Positions 38,100-47,436 of a stretch of 64,000 bases of DNA are shown here, piece after piece. Source of the DNA: Actinomycetes bacterium (lineage in GTDB: Bacteria > Actinomycetota > Actinomycetes > Actinomycetales > Dermatophilaceae). The notes beneath the pieces are model-generated. The model was not told the DNA's origin, searched no databases, and worked only from the letters and a program-made list of their open reading frames with translations. Positions within the stretch are counted from its first letter, which is position 1. The number at the start of each line of letters is the position of its first letter. The DNA lies in assembly GCA_029778715.1 (NCBI GenBank), contig JAKOPT010000045.1:62001-126000 (forward strand). The letters run 5' to 3'. A program made the translations under genes and the position numbers.

Positions 38100-39563
38100 T
38101 CAGTCCGGATCCGAGAGGGCGCGTTCGATCAGTGCCCGGGTGGCGTCCGGCAGTCCCGGCTCAGCAATCTTGACCGCTATTTTCGGTGTGGCACAGGCAA
38201 TTCCGTAGCAGTAGGCATCGGGGTGACTCGGCTCCTCACTCATCACCTGGAGAGCTTCCGGCTGCGCGAGCAACGTGGACCAGGCGGCCGAGTCCTCGTG
38301 CGGCAGGTCGGCGAGGGTGACGGTGCGTTCGTGCACCAGCCCCGCGAAGCCGCCCTCGCGACGCACGGTCACCTCGGTCCCCGGTCCGGGCACCCTGCGG
38401 TGCCCCGGAGCCGGGTCGCCCCCGTCCCGGCCCGCGGGTGCCGCCCCACCGCGGGGGGCCGCGGCATACGACACCCCGACGGCATCCCACGCCGCGCGGA
38501 CGGCGGCCACCTCGGGGGAGCCCGCGGCATACCGGGCGGTCGCAGCGGCCACGGTGAGGCGCGCGAACGTCGCGAAATCGCAGTCGGCGCCGATGTTGCC
38601 GGTGATGGTGTCGACCCAGATCCGGCCGGCACGCTCCCAGGCGGGGCCGCCGAGGGCGCGAGCGACGAGCACGAAGGCCCGGTTGGGGATGCCGGAGTTG
38701 ATGTGGACGCCGCCGTTGTCGGCGTCGGTCGTGACGTAGTCACGCAGGTGCCCCGGCTGCGGGTCGCGGCCGAGCCGGGGGTCGTCGTAGGCCGTGCCCG
38801 GGTTGGCCATGTCCCGGAGCGCGCGCCCGTGGACGCCGGGGGCGAGCAGGTCGGCGCCGATGAGCCAGTCGGCCTGGGTTGCGGTCTGGCCGAGGTGGCG
38901 CTGTTTGACCAGTGAGCCGAAGACGTCGGAGATCGATTCGTTGAGGGCACCGGACTGACCCTGGTAGGTCAGGCCCGCGGTGTATTGGGTGACACCGTGG
39001 GCGAGTTCGTGCCCGATGACGTCGATGCTGCGGGTGAAGGACAAGAAGATCTGGCCGTCGCCGTCGCCGAAGACCATCTGGGCGCCGTTCCAGAACGCGT
39101 TGTCGTAGCCCTTGCCGTAGTGCACGCTGCCAATGAGGGGTAGCCCCTTGCCGTCGACGGAATTGCGCCCGTATGCCGTCTGCCACAGATCCCAGGTGGC
39201 GCGCAGCCCGTCCCAGGCCTGGGTGACGGTGATGTCCTTCGTCGGTGGGTCGCCGACGCCTCTGACCGGCTTGCCCGGGAGGGTGCGCGTGTGACGGCAG
39301 TCGTGGATGCGCATCGAGGGTGCGGTCGCGGTGCCGTTGGGGGGTCGATCGCTCGCGGGGCCGGCGGGGCGCACCCCGGCTCCGAACATCGCGCGCTCGG
39401 CCCGCAGCACCGTGTCGTGCCGGAGGGTCGCGCGGGCCTGATGGGCGACGTCGCGGTCGCCGCTGCTGGCAAGCGCCTGCAGCAGGTAGGGCGGGATGAT
39501 CGTGCACAGCGGCGCGGCAATGTGGTGGGCGTGGGCGGCAGTGGGGCGCGATTCGGTCGACAT
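38100..39563 (-). CDS. M4 (protealysin-like) metalloprotease fused to an emfourin-like inhibitor domain
   Basis: A 487-residue thermolysin-family protease without a signal peptide, as in protealysins. A short propeptide (about 1-70, with PPYLLQALA) precedes the catalytic domain, which has zinc motif HELAH at 185-189, downstream ALNESISDVFG, and the C-terminal catalytic histidine region (DNGGVHINSGIPN). From about 396 to the end is a segment (EVTVRREGGFAGLVHERTVT, LADLP, DAYCYGI, LPDATRALIERAL) that resembles emfourin, the protein inhibitor usually encoded by a separate gene beside protealysin. A fusion of enzyme and inhibitor would be unusual. The start is ATG 39563, weak GAGG upstream. It converges with the response regulator. 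Confidence 0.87.
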   Translation of the reverse strand: MSTESRPTAAHAHHIAAPLCTIIPPYLLQALASSGDRDVAHQARATLRHDTVLRAERAMFGAGVRPAGPASDRPPNGTATAPSMRIHDCRHTRTLPGKPVRGVGDPPTKDITVTQAWDGLRATWDLWQTAYGRNSVDGKGLPLIGSVHYGKGYDNAFWNGAQMVFGDGDGQIFLSFTRSIDVIGHELAHGVTQYTAGLTYQGQSGALNESISDVFGSLVKQRHLGQTATQADWLIGADLLAPGVHGRALRDMANPGTAYDDPRLGRDPQPGHLRDYVTTDADNGGVHINSGIPNRAFVLVARALGGPAWERAGRIWVDTITGNIGADCDFATFARLTVAAATARYAAGSPEVAAVRAAWDAVGVSYAAAPRGGAAPAGRDGGDPAPGHRRVPGPGTEVTVRREGGFAGLVHERTVTLADLPHEDSAAWSTLLAQPEALQVMSEEPSHPDAYCYGIACATPKIAVKIAEPGLPDATRALIERALSDPD

Positions 39564-40028
39564 ACCTCAACTGTGGCGCACCCCACCGACATCGCGCTGC
39601 CCAACGGCCTAGCGGCCCCCCTCACCCCTGGTGCCCACCCCACCTGTCTCCCCTTTCCCGCCTGAACCGTCCAAGGTCCAGTTCGCCCCCCAACAGTCGG
39701 GGTGCGAAGTGCCCCTTTCCCACCGCAACCTTCTCCGGCATACCGCGACCTTGCCTGGCATACCGCAACGCAGGCACGGCGCGCGGCGACGACCGGACGC
39801 ACCGCGACCGACCGGGCCGGCTGGGCAGCCCGGGAGGCACACGCGCCGTTGGCGGAAGAGCCGTGGCGGTCCTCCCCGACCACCACGCTGCCGCCAAGCG
39901 CCAAGGCCGAGACAGGCACAACCCCGACGCGATCTCGGCGCTACCGCACCCCTGCGCCGCAACCCCCGCAACCCCCACAACCCTCCCGCTCCCCGAGCGT
40001 CAGCTCCGCCAACCGCAGCGATACCCGG
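39564..40028. other. Intergenic region with family B repeat copy 4 (39651-39724)
   Basis: No gene seen. The repeat has the CTTTCCCGCC box, the arms GTTCGCCCCC and GGGTGCGAA around CAACAGTC, and the CCCTTTCCCACC box. It is followed by two near-tandem CGGCATACCGC/TGGCATACCGC copies (39737 and 39757). The region separates the M4 protease start from the STAND ATPase stop. Confidence 0.8.
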
Positions 40029-42791
40029 TCAAGCCACACCGGGCTCCAGGGGTTCCACGCTGGCCGCGAGTTCCTCGCTCACCTCCAGGTACGCCGTGGC
40101 GCCGATCTCGCGGAACGTCTGGATCGCCATCCGGGCCGCGGCCAACCCCTCGCGCTGCTCACCCTCGGCGATCAGCAGCCGGGCGAGGTCGAGCCACGCT
40201 TGCCCCCGCGGCAAGGGCAACGACGCCTCCGTCGTCGCCGCTCGATACGACGCGAGGGCCTGCTCCGCCGCCCCGTGAGCCTGCGCCACCCGCCCCTCGA
40301 GCCACGTCAACGTCCCGAAACTCGGCCCCCATCCCCTCCCCTCGTAGCGGCGACACAGGGTGAGGAGGCAGTCGGCTTCCTCGGCACGTCCCAGGGCAGC
40401 CAGGGCGTCGATCCGGTATGCCGCCATCCGGACCAGCGTCGGAACCGGCCCCTCGGGCAGGGCGGCGTCGGGGTTCTCCCGCAGCCGGGCGAGCAGCGCT
40501 ACGGTGGCGGGCAGATTGGCAGCCAGGGCGGTCGCGGTCAACTGGTCGATGCGGCTCCCGCGCACCCGGGCCCACTCGGCGGCGGCCAGGGACGCCACAT
40601 CGAGGGCCAGCGTCGAGTACTCGGTGATCCGCACCTGCGCGGCTCGAGCCAGCGCCGCGGCATACTCCTCCGACTCCCCCCGCAACGCATGGACCCAGGC
40701 GCTCACCTGCCAGACGAGCGGGCGCGACGACACGTCGCTCACATCGAGACAGACAGCGATGGCGTCACGGAGGACGGCCTGAGCGGCATCGAGCCGGCCG
40801 AGGAGAACGTAACTCGCCGCCAAAACCACCCGCGTGTGGCCGCGGGCCAGCCCGGCACAGGCGGCATCCGCGGCCCCCAGGGCGCGTTCGGCATCGGCAG
40901 CGGCCTGCTCCGGCATCCCGGTCCCGAAGAACAGGGCGGCCCGGCAGGTGAGAGCGTCCGCGAGCGACGGGGAGTCGGGCGCCGCCTCGAGGGCAGCGCC
41001 GGATCCGCCCAGGGCCGCTTCGATTTCCCGTCGATTCGCCGTTTGGGCCGCCGCCGCAAGGGCGTACCCGTGGAGTTGGAGCGCGAGATCGCTCGGGGTC
41101 CACAGGTGACGCACCCGCGGATCGGTGATGCCCCCGCGGGTCCGATAGCGCTCGACGTGGGCCCACCCCTCGGCGATGAGCCCGGGGATCGGCGCCGGGT
41201 TCCAGGACGCGAGCGCCATCATCACGCTCACCACGGCCGCCCGGGCGAGGAACAGGTCGGCATCGGGGTGCCCGGCGACGCTCCGTTCGTGCTCACCGGC
41301 GAGGTCAATGGTGCGGCTGATGTGCGGGAGGGGTTGGTAGAGACCCATGAGTATGCCGTCCCGCACCGGTTCCGCGGGCATGGCCAAGACCTCGGGAAGC
41401 AGGTCCATCACCTCGTGCGGGGTATGCCGCACCATCGCCAGGACGCAGATCTCCAGGACGAGTCGGGCGCGCAGCGGGCCGTCGAAGCGCGGGAGGGCGG
41501 CACGGGCACAGGCCTGGGCCTGATCTCGACGACCCTTGGCGACGGCCGTGTCAATGGCCGCGAGAACCCGATCGGCGAGTTCGTCAGTGCCCGGTGCGAC
41601 CACCGCCAATTCGTGGGCGAGGGCGCGCTGCGGATCATCGATCACGGTGGCGATGGCCTCATGGATCCGGTTCGTGCGGTCGAGCGGGAGGAGGTCGACC
41701 GCGGCACTCGCGAGCAGGCCGCGGCGGGGGCTGAGGACGCGGTGTTCGCCCACGTCCTCGGCCACGAGGAGGTCGAGGGCGATCGCGCCCTCGAGGTCCA
41801 CGGGCTCACCGAGATGTTGCGCGACGCGGTGGATGGTCGCCGCGGGAGCGCCGACGCGGAGGACGCTCACGATGTCGACCGCTGTCCGCACCCGTGGCTC
41901 GGCGAGGTGGGCGACGACCTCGCGGAACGGGTTGAGGTCGGCGCTCACCATCGGCACCTCGTACAGCCAGGGATGGTCCTTGATGTCGTCGCGGTCCGCG
42001 CCCGTCGGGTTCTGTGACTGTTGCGCCGACTTGGGGAGTCGGCGCATGGAGGCATCGATGAGCAGGGGCAGGCCCCCCGAGATCTCGGCCAGCCGGGCGG
42101 CGGCCCGGGCCGAAAGGGAGCGCTCCCAGGCGTGGGCGACGTACTCCTGGACCATGGCCGGGGTCAAGGGTGAGATTTCGAGGTGCTCCTCGGCCCCCCA
42201 GGACACCCCGCCACCACGGACGAGATAGTCGGCCATCCGTTCACCGGCACCGGTATCCCCCGACAGGACGACGATGAGGTGTTCGTCGGCCAGCAGGGGA
42301 AGGAGCATCCGCAGGGTCATCGCGGACGCATCGTCGATCCACTGGATGTCGTCGATGACCAGGGCCGTCAGGGGGCGCCGGCGGCGGCGAATCGCCTGGA
42401 TCAGCGTGGTGGCCACCGCCGCCGGGTCATCGGCGTCGGTTCCCTGGATGGCCCGCGCGGTCAGCGCCAGCGCCCGAGCGAGCCGCTCCACCAGCGCCCA
42501 GGGCTGGTCGGACAGCAGTTGATCGGCACTGCAGACCAGCGCTTGCCGTGGGCCGGCGGCCTCGACCAGGGCCCGGCACCACGTCGTCTTGCCCACGCCC
42601 GGCAGGCCGGTCACCACGAGAATGGCGCTGTCGGCGGCCTGCATCCGCCGCAGGACGGTGGCGGGGACGAGTTGGGGGATGGCGGCGAAGTGGCCGCCGG
42701 CGAAGGGCCCTCCGGCGTCCGCGAACACACTGGCTGGACCCACCGGGGACGTCCCGGAGGTCAGGGGTGCGGTGCGCTGCCTATCGCCCAC
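40029..42791 (-). CDS. STAND-type ATPase with helical-repeat C-terminus, lacking a DNA-binding domain
   Basis: A 920-residue protein with an N-terminal NTPase: Walker A GLPGVGKT at 62-69, Walker B LVIDDIQWIDD at 144-154, and a WHD-like region. A long TPR-like helical region follows (about 430-900; GWAHVERYRTRG, EQAAADAERALG, AEQALASYRAAT). This is the layout of LuxR/MalT-type regulators, but the usual C-terminal LuxR helix-turn-helix is missing: the protein ends in YLEVSEELAASVEPLEPGVA. It may regulate through a partner or act as a signalling ATPase. The start is GTG 42791 without a good ribosome site. A family B repeat lies 84 bases upstream. A paralogue-like helical protein is at 53759-56185. 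Confidence 0.8.
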   Translation of the reverse strand: MGDRQRTAPLTSGTSPVGPASVFADAGGPFAGGHFAAIPQLVPATVLRRMQAADSAILVVTGLPGVGKTTWCRALVEAAGPRQALVCSADQLLSDQPWALVERLARALALTARAIQGTDADDPAAVATTLIQAIRRRRRPLTALVIDDIQWIDDASAMTLRMLLPLLADEHLIVVLSGDTGAGERMADYLVRGGGVSWGAEEHLEISPLTPAMVQEYVAHAWERSLSARAAARLAEISGGLPLLIDASMRRLPKSAQQSQNPTGADRDDIKDHPWLYEVPMVSADLNPFREVVAHLAEPRVRTAVDIVSVLRVGAPAATIHRVAQHLGEPVDLEGAIALDLLVAEDVGEHRVLSPRRGLLASAAVDLLPLDRTNRIHEAIATVIDDPQRALAHELAVVAPGTDELADRVLAAIDTAVAKGRRDQAQACARAALPRFDGPLRARLVLEICVLAMVRHTPHEVMDLLPEVLAMPAEPVRDGILMGLYQPLPHISRTIDLAGEHERSVAGHPDADLFLARAAVVSVMMALASWNPAPIPGLIAEGWAHVERYRTRGGITDPRVRHLWTPSDLALQLHGYALAAAAQTANRREIEAALGGSGAALEAAPDSPSLADALTCRAALFFGTGMPEQAAADAERALGAADAACAGLARGHTRVVLAASYVLLGRLDAAQAVLRDAIAVCLDVSDVSSRPLVWQVSAWVHALRGESEEYAAALARAAQVRITEYSTLALDVASLAAAEWARVRGSRIDQLTATALAANLPATVALLARLRENPDAALPEGPVPTLVRMAAYRIDALAALGRAEEADCLLTLCRRYEGRGWGPSFGTLTWLEGRVAQAHGAAEQALASYRAATTEASLPLPRGQAWLDLARLLIAEGEQREGLAAARMAIQTFREIGATAYLEVSEELAASVEPLEPGVA

Positions 42792-42874
42792 GGGGGCAGG
42801 CTACTCCGGTTGCAGCCCAAGGACGCAGGGGTGACCGCGGCACCCCGCTGCCGGGGACACATCCCACCTTTCAC

Positions 42875-42950
42875 CCCTTTCCCGCCTCAACCACCCAACG
42901 TCCACTTCGCACCCCAACAGTCGGGGGGCGAAGTGAGCCTTTCCCACCGG
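42875..42950. repeat. Intergenic repeat family B, copy 5
   Basis: Hairpin arms CACTTCGCACCC and GGGGCGAAGTG with a CAACAGTC loop and the CTTTCCCGCC and CCTTTCCCACC flanks, just upstream of the STAND ATPase. The rest of the 440-base gap (42792-43231) shows three octamer copies and no gene. Confidence 0.88.
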
Positions 42951-43231
42951 AAGTCCCACGGTCGACCGGTGTCCTCGCCGCCCTGGCGTGAGATTCGCAT
43001 TCGGCAGGTATGCCGTGTGCAACGTTCGTCCCGACAACTCCGCCGCGGGCGCGAGCACCCTCGGGAGAAGCCGGCAAGGCCTCGAGCTCAATGCCTCACA
43101 GGTCTGCGCCCGACGCAGCCAGCGGCAGCCGACCACCCGGCATACCCGAACGGCCGACGGCAGCGGACGGCGCGGCATACCGCTATTCCGGATGCCGCGC
43201 CGTCACCGCCGCTCGCCGCGAAGCGACCCGC

Positions 43232-44677
43232 TCAGCGGCGGATCTGCATCACCACGGCCTTGGGCTCGGTGAAGAACTCGCGGCTGAAGTTGCCGCCCTC
43301 ACGCCCGACGCCGGAATCGCCGACGCCACCGAACGGGGTGCGCAGGTCGCGGATGAAGAAGCAGTTGACCCAGACGGTGCCGGCCCGCAAGTTGGAGGCG
43401 ACCCGGTGGGCGCGCGAGAGGTTCTCGGTGAAGAGCATCGCGTTGAGGCCGTAGCGGGTGTCGTTGGCCAGGTGGACGGCCTCTTCCTCGGTCTCGAACT
43501 TGTTGACGATGCAGACCGGTCCGAAGATCTCCTCGCAGTAGGGCGCGGCGTCCAGAGCCAGCCCGTCGATGATCGTCGGCGTCACCGACCATGAGCCGTC
43601 GGTCGCGACCCCGCCGGTGTGGAAGTGCCCGCCCAGGTCCTTGGCGCCCTCGACATAGGAGACGACCTTCTCGAAGTGGCGCTTGCTCGCGAGCGCACCG
43701 GCGAACTTCACGTTCGGGTCGAACGGGTCGCCGATGGGCAGCGCCTCCGCGGCGGCCTTGAACTTGGCCATGAAGTCGTCGTAGATCGAGGAGTGCACGA
43801 ACAGGCGCGAGCCGGCGAGGCAGATCTGGCCGGCGTTGCGGAAGATCGCCTCGACCGCCCAGTAGACGGCGTTGTCGATGTCGGCGTCCTCGAAGACGAT
43901 GTTCGCGCCCTTGCCGCCGAGTTCGAGGGAGACGGGGGCGAGATGGGTCGCGGCGGAGGCCATGACCATCTTGCCGGTGGTGCTGGAGCCCGTGAAGGTG
44001 ACGCGGTCGACCCGGTCGTCACCGGTGATACTCGAGCCGGCGGGGTGGCCGTAACCGTTGAGGACGTTGAGGACGCCCGGGGGGAATCCGGCCTCGACGG
44101 CGAGTCGGCCGAGGTAGGTCACCGAGGAGGGGGTGTCCTCGGACGGCTTGATGATGCAGGTGTTGCCCCAGGCGATCGCGGGGGCGATCTTCCACGAGGC
44201 CATCATCAGCGGGAAGTTCCAGGGGGAGATCGCGGCGACGACCCCGGCCGGCCCGAACTCGCTGTACGTGTGGTGCCCCGAGTCCATCGGGTAGACCTCG
44301 CCGACGTGATCGCGCTGGTGGTCGGCGAAGAAGCGGAAGTTCCACACCGAGCGGGCGACATCGTGCTTGGCCTGCTCGAACGGCTTGGCCATGTTCTTGG
44401 TGTCGAGCGTCGCGATCTCGGTGGTGCGCTCCTCCATGAGATCGGCGAGTTTGTGGATCATCTTGGCGCGCTCGTTGCGACCCATCCTGGGCCAGGGGCC
44501 CTCGTCGAAGGCCGTGCGCGCGCTGGTGATCGCCCGGTCCGCGTCCTGGGCGCTGCCCTCGGCCGCCTGCGCCCACACCTCCCGGGTGTAGGGGTTCCAG
44601 ACGTCAAAACGCTTGCCGTCGATGGACTCAACTTCCTCGTTGTCAATGATGTGCCCGAAGAACTCCAGCTCGCTCAT
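43232..44677 (-). CDS. dmpC: 2-hydroxymuconic semialdehyde dehydrogenase
   Basis: A 481-residue NAD-dependent aldehyde dehydrogenase. Catalytic Glu is in LELGGKGAN and Cys in NAGQICLAGSR; PWNFPLMM and FTGSSTTGK bind the cofactor. The N-terminal FGHIIDNEEVESIDGKRFDV and C-terminal GVGREGGNFSREFFTEPK are typical of the HMSD group, and the neighbouring tautomerase, decarboxylase and hydratase support oxidation of 2-hydroxymuconate semialdehyde to 2-hydroxymuconate. ATG 44677 is used; an upstream in-frame start at 44773 would add a non-conserved tail. It is separated from the rest of the lower-pathway operon by about 585 bases with two hairpins, so it probably has its own promoter. Confidence 0.88.
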   Translation of the reverse strand: MSELEFFGHIIDNEEVESIDGKRFDVWNPYTREVWAQAAEGSAQDADRAITSARTAFDEGPWPRMGRNERAKMIHKLADLMEERTTEIATLDTKNMAKPFEQAKHDVARSVWNFRFFADHQRDHVGEVYPMDSGHHTYSEFGPAGVVAAISPWNFPLMMASWKIAPAIAWGNTCIIKPSEDTPSSVTYLGRLAVEAGFPPGVLNVLNGYGHPAGSSITGDDRVDRVTFTGSSTTGKMVMASAATHLAPVSLELGGKGANIVFEDADIDNAVYWAVEAIFRNAGQICLAGSRLFVHSSIYDDFMAKFKAAAEALPIGDPFDPNVKFAGALASKRHFEKVVSYVEGAKDLGGHFHTGGVATDGSWSVTPTIIDGLALDAAPYCEEIFGPVCIVNKFETEEEAVHLANDTRYGLNAMLFTENLSRAHRVASNLRAGTVWVNCFFIRDLRTPFGGVGDSGVGREGGNFSREFFTEPKAVVMQIRR

Positions 44678-44778
44678 GGCGTCCACTGTCGGGTCGGGTA
44701 TGCCGTGGGGCGAGGGTCGTTTCCCGCTGCGGAACGCCGATCGCACCCGGGTCGGCGCGCCCCTCGTGTCCACGTCCC

Positions 44779-44826
44779 GATTCGAGGTAATAGCGCGCGA
44801 ATCTCCCGGCGTTTTTACCTCGAATC
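44779..44826. repeat. Family E hairpin, copy 1
   Basis: GATTCGAGGTAATAGCGC pairs with GCGTTTTTACCTCGAATC with two mismatches. It lies about 100 bases upstream of the HMSD dehydrogenase start. Confidence 0.7.
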
Positions 44827-45170
44827 AGCCGGGAGATCGCCACGGCGTCGCCACGTTGGCGTAGGCCGGCAGCCGGTTGAGGACGACATACGGCCACGAC
44901 GAAGTCCCGCTACACCCATCTCCGGTCGCCTCCCGACGGCCAACGAGCCCCGGTCGACGCAGGTGTCCGAGACGCTCGAGACCGGCACGTCACCGACCAC
45001 GACGTACGTACCGGGACTCGTCCCCGGGTGCCCGCCCTGTTCGTCCCGGCGGCTCTCATCCTTGCCCGGGGAACGGCATACGTCCAAGGATCGCGCCTCG
45101 TCGGTGAGCCATTGACGCAGCGGTATGCCGTGCGCCGGGCCGCCACCTCCCCCGTATCTCCCCGTCCCTC

Positions 45171-45232
45171 CCCCGCTGATTCGAGGTAAAAACGCACGGA
45201 TCCAGCGGCGTTTTTACCTCGAATCAGCGGGG
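45171..45232 (-). terminator. 25-bp perfect hairpin after the lower meta operon (family E, copy 2)
   Basis: Left arm 45171-45195 (starts CCCCGCTGATTCGAGG) and right arm 45208-45232 are exact complements with a 12-base loop. Each arm holds a run of five A or five T, so the transcript carries a U-run. It lies 31 bases beyond the tautomerase stop and is the likely operon terminator. Confidence 0.75.
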
Positions 45233-45262
45233 TGGGCGGGCGGCGGCGCGGGCGGCGCAGGG

Positions 45263-45472
45263 TCAGGTGCGGGGGTCGGGGGCCCCGGCGCGTTCGGCGA
45301 TCGTGACGTCGCCCGCGGCGAAGTGGGCCGCCGGGACCTCACGAACGATGACCCGGATCGCCTCCTTCGGTGCCACCGTCGCGTCGACGATGGCGGCGGT
45401 GATGTTGGAGATCATCTGCCGCACCTGCTGCGGGGTGCGGCCCTGCGTTAGCGTGACCTCGACCAGCGGCAT
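45263..45472 (-). CDS. dmpI: 4-oxalocrotonate tautomerase
   Basis: A 69-residue tautomerase that interconverts 2-hydroxymuconate and 2-oxohex-3-enedioate. After removal of Met the chain starts with the catalytic Pro1 (PLVEVTL); Arg11, Arg39 and Phe50 fall exactly at the canonical positions. The ATG at 45472 shares a base with the stop of the decarboxylase gene (TGATG) and has GGGGAGAG upstream. It is the last gene of the dmpE-F-G-H-I block. Confidence 0.95.
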   Translation of the reverse strand: MPLVEVTLTQGRTPQQVRQMISNITAAIVDATVAPKEAIRVIVREVPAAHFAAGDVTIAERAGAPDPRT

Positions 45473-46296
45473 CAGGCACTCTCCCCGCCGCTGACGAAAC
45501 ACGTCCCGAGGTTGGTGAAGTGCACCCCGACGGACACCCCGGGCGGGGCGAACACCGCATCGGTCATGCCACCGGTGAGCACGATCCAGCCGGCCTCGAT
45601 GGCGTGCCCGCGCCGGGCCAGGTCGTTGGCCGCCAACGCCAACGCCTCACCCGGATGACCCTGAACCGCGGCGCCGGTCGCCGAGTCGAGGATCTGCCCG
45701 TCGACCTCGACCAAAACCCCCTCGAGGGCCAGGTCCAAGGCGCTCGGCGGCATACCGATCGGGCCCGTCGTGAAGAAGCCGGACGACGCGTTGTCGGCGG
45801 CCACATCCCCGGCGGTGAACCGGAAATTGCGGTAGCGGCTGTCGATGATCTCGAACCCGCCGAGCACCGTCTCGACGGCGGCCATCGCGCTCGCGCACGA
45901 CACCCCCGGCCCTTCGAGGCGCTCGCCCATGACGAACACGATCTCGGGCTCGATCCGCGGGTGGATGAGCCGGTCCTGAGGCACCGGGTCACCCGCGGGC
46001 AGGATCATCGCGTCGGTGAGCCAGGCGACGAACGGGGTGTCGACGCCCATCCGCTGCTGCTTGGCTCGGCTCGTCAGGCCGAGTTTGACGCCGATGAGCT
46101 TCTCGCCGCGCTCGAGGCGTTTGCGCAGGTTGAGGTCCTGGATCGCGTAGCCGGTGTCGAGGTCGAGTTCGGGCCACTCGTCGGTGAACGGCTCGCGGTC
46201 ACGCCGCCCGTCTTCGCAGGCGAGCAACTCGGCGGCGACGGTCTCGATCGTCCAGCCGCCGTCCGGGGCTTTCCCGTATGCCGTCTCGCTCGTCAT
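45472..46296 (-). CDS. dmpH: 4-oxalocrotonate decarboxylase
   Basis: A 274-residue member of the hydratase/decarboxylase family that removes CO2 from 2-oxohex-3-enedioate to give 2-hydroxypenta-2,4-dienoate. Conserved stretches are GVKLGLTSRAKQQRMGVDTP, HPRIEPEIVFVMGERL and EIIDSRYRNFRF; the GVKxGLTSxAK form and DAMIL separate it from the paralogous hydratase at 48587, which has [13 protein letters not shown]. The start ATG overlaps the aldolase stop (TGATG). The decarboxylase usually forms a complex with the hydratase; here that partner is encoded upstream in the same direction. Confidence 0.9.
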   Translation of the reverse strand: MTSETAYGKAPDGGWTIETVAAELLACEDGRRDREPFTDEWPELDLDTGYAIQDLNLRKRLERGEKLIGVKLGLTSRAKQQRMGVDTPFVAWLTDAMILPAGDPVPQDRLIHPRIEPEIVFVMGERLEGPGVSCASAMAAVETVLGGFEIIDSRYRNFRFTAGDVAADNASSGFFTTGPIGMPPSALDLALEGVLVEVDGQILDSATGAAVQGHPGEALALAANDLARRGHAIEAGWIVLTGGMTDAVFAPPGVSVGVHFTNLGTCFVSGGESA

Positions 46297-47432
46297 CAGC
46301 GCACACCCGCCCCGGCGAGGTCGCCGAGTTCTTGTTCCTGCTGCAGTTGCAGCGCGATGTCGATGATCATGTCCTCCTGGCCACCGACGTAGCCGAGGTC
46401 GCCCACGCGCTGGAGGATCTCGTGAGCGGCAACCCCGTAGCGGTCGGCCGCGCGCTCAGCGTGCAGCAAGAACGAGGAGTACACCCCGGCATACCCCTGG
46501 GTGATCGACGCGCGGTCCATCCACGGCAGGCGCGGGATGAACGGGCGCACGACGTCCTCGGCGGCGCTGAGCACCTCACCCAGGTCGAGTCCGGTGCGGA
46601 TGCCGAGCCGCTCGAAGGTCGCGGCGAGCACCTCGGTCGGGGAGTTGCCGGCGCCGGCGCCGAGCGCGCAGAGGGCGCCGTCGATCTGGAGGGCCCCGGC
46701 GCGGTAGGCCAGGACCGAGTTGGCCACGCCCATGGAGAGGTTCTGGTGGCCGTGGAAGCCGACCTGGGCCTCGTGGCCGATCTCGTCGATGACCGCCTTG
46801 ATCCGTTCCTGGGCGGTGTCGAGGAGGAGCGCGCCGGCGGAGTCGACGACGTAGACGCACTGGCAGCCGGCGTCGACCATGATCCGCGCCTGCTGAGCCA
46901 GCACGGCGGGCGAGGCGCGGTGGGAGAGCATCAAGAACCCGACGGTCTCCATGCCGAGGTCGCGCGCCGCGCCGAAGTGCTGGATGGACACGTCGGCCTC
47001 GGTGCAGTGGGTGGCGATCCGGGCCACCGACGCGCCCATCGCGTGGGCCTTCTTGAGGTGGTGGACGGTGCCGAGCCCGGGGAGCATGAGGATGGCGATC
47101 TTGGCCTGCTTGGCCTCTTCGACGGCGGCCTTGATGAGGTCGAACTCGTCGACCTTGGAGAAGCCGTAGTTGAAGCTCGAGCCGCCAAGGCCATCGCCGT
47201 GCGAGACCTCGATGACCTGCACCCCGGCCCGGTCGAGGGCCGAGACGACGCCGCGGACCTGTTCCTCGGTGTACTGGTGGGCCATCGCGTGCGAGCCGTC
47301 GCGCAGCGTGGAGTCGGTGATCCGCAGGTCGGCCGGGCCGCCGGGGGTCTCCAGGTGGTCCCGCACCTCGCTCTCGGTGACCTCGGTCGTGACGACGGGG
47401 ACGTCCTCGGGACGAATCTGCATGTCGCCCAT
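46296..47432 (-). CDS. dmpG: 4-hydroxy-2-oxovalerate aldolase
   Basis: A 378-residue HMGL-type TIM-barrel aldolase splitting 4-hydroxy-2-oxovalerate into pyruvate and acetaldehyde. The catalytic and metal motifs are present: [12 protein letters not shown] near the N-terminus, VGFHGHQN with the two metal histidines, and the communication-domain C-terminus ([22 protein letters not shown]). It forms a channelling complex with the acylating acetaldehyde dehydrogenase, encoded just upstream with a four-base gap. ATG 47432 is used with AGGAG ten bases upstream; ATG 47423 is an alternative. Confidence 0.95.
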   Translation of the reverse strand: MGDMQIRPEDVPVVTTEVTESEVRDHLETPGGPADLRITDSTLRDGSHAMAHQYTEEQVRGVVSALDRAGVQVIEVSHGDGLGGSSFNYGFSKVDEFDLIKAAVEEAKQAKIAILMLPGLGTVHHLKKAHAMGASVARIATHCTEADVSIQHFGAARDLGMETVGFLMLSHRASPAVLAQQARIMVDAGCQCVYVVDSAGALLLDTAQERIKAVIDEIGHEAQVGFHGHQNLSMGVANSVLAYRAGALQIDGALCALGAGAGNSPTEVLAATFERLGIRTGLDLGEVLSAAEDVVRPFIPRLPWMDRASITQGYAGVYSSFLLHAERAADRYGVAAHEILQRVGDLGYVGGQEDMIIDIALQLQQEQELGDLAGAGVR

Positions 47433-47436
47433 GGCG

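Larger units (their letters stand above)
44678..45262. other. 585-base gap with two family E hairpins
   Basis: No gene recognised. The gap between the tautomerase stop and the dehydrogenase start holds hairpins at 44779-44826 and 45171-45232 with the same GATTCGAGGTAA...TTACCTCGAATC arms, plus copies of the iterated octamer near 44699, 45075 and 45122. Confidence 0.75.
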
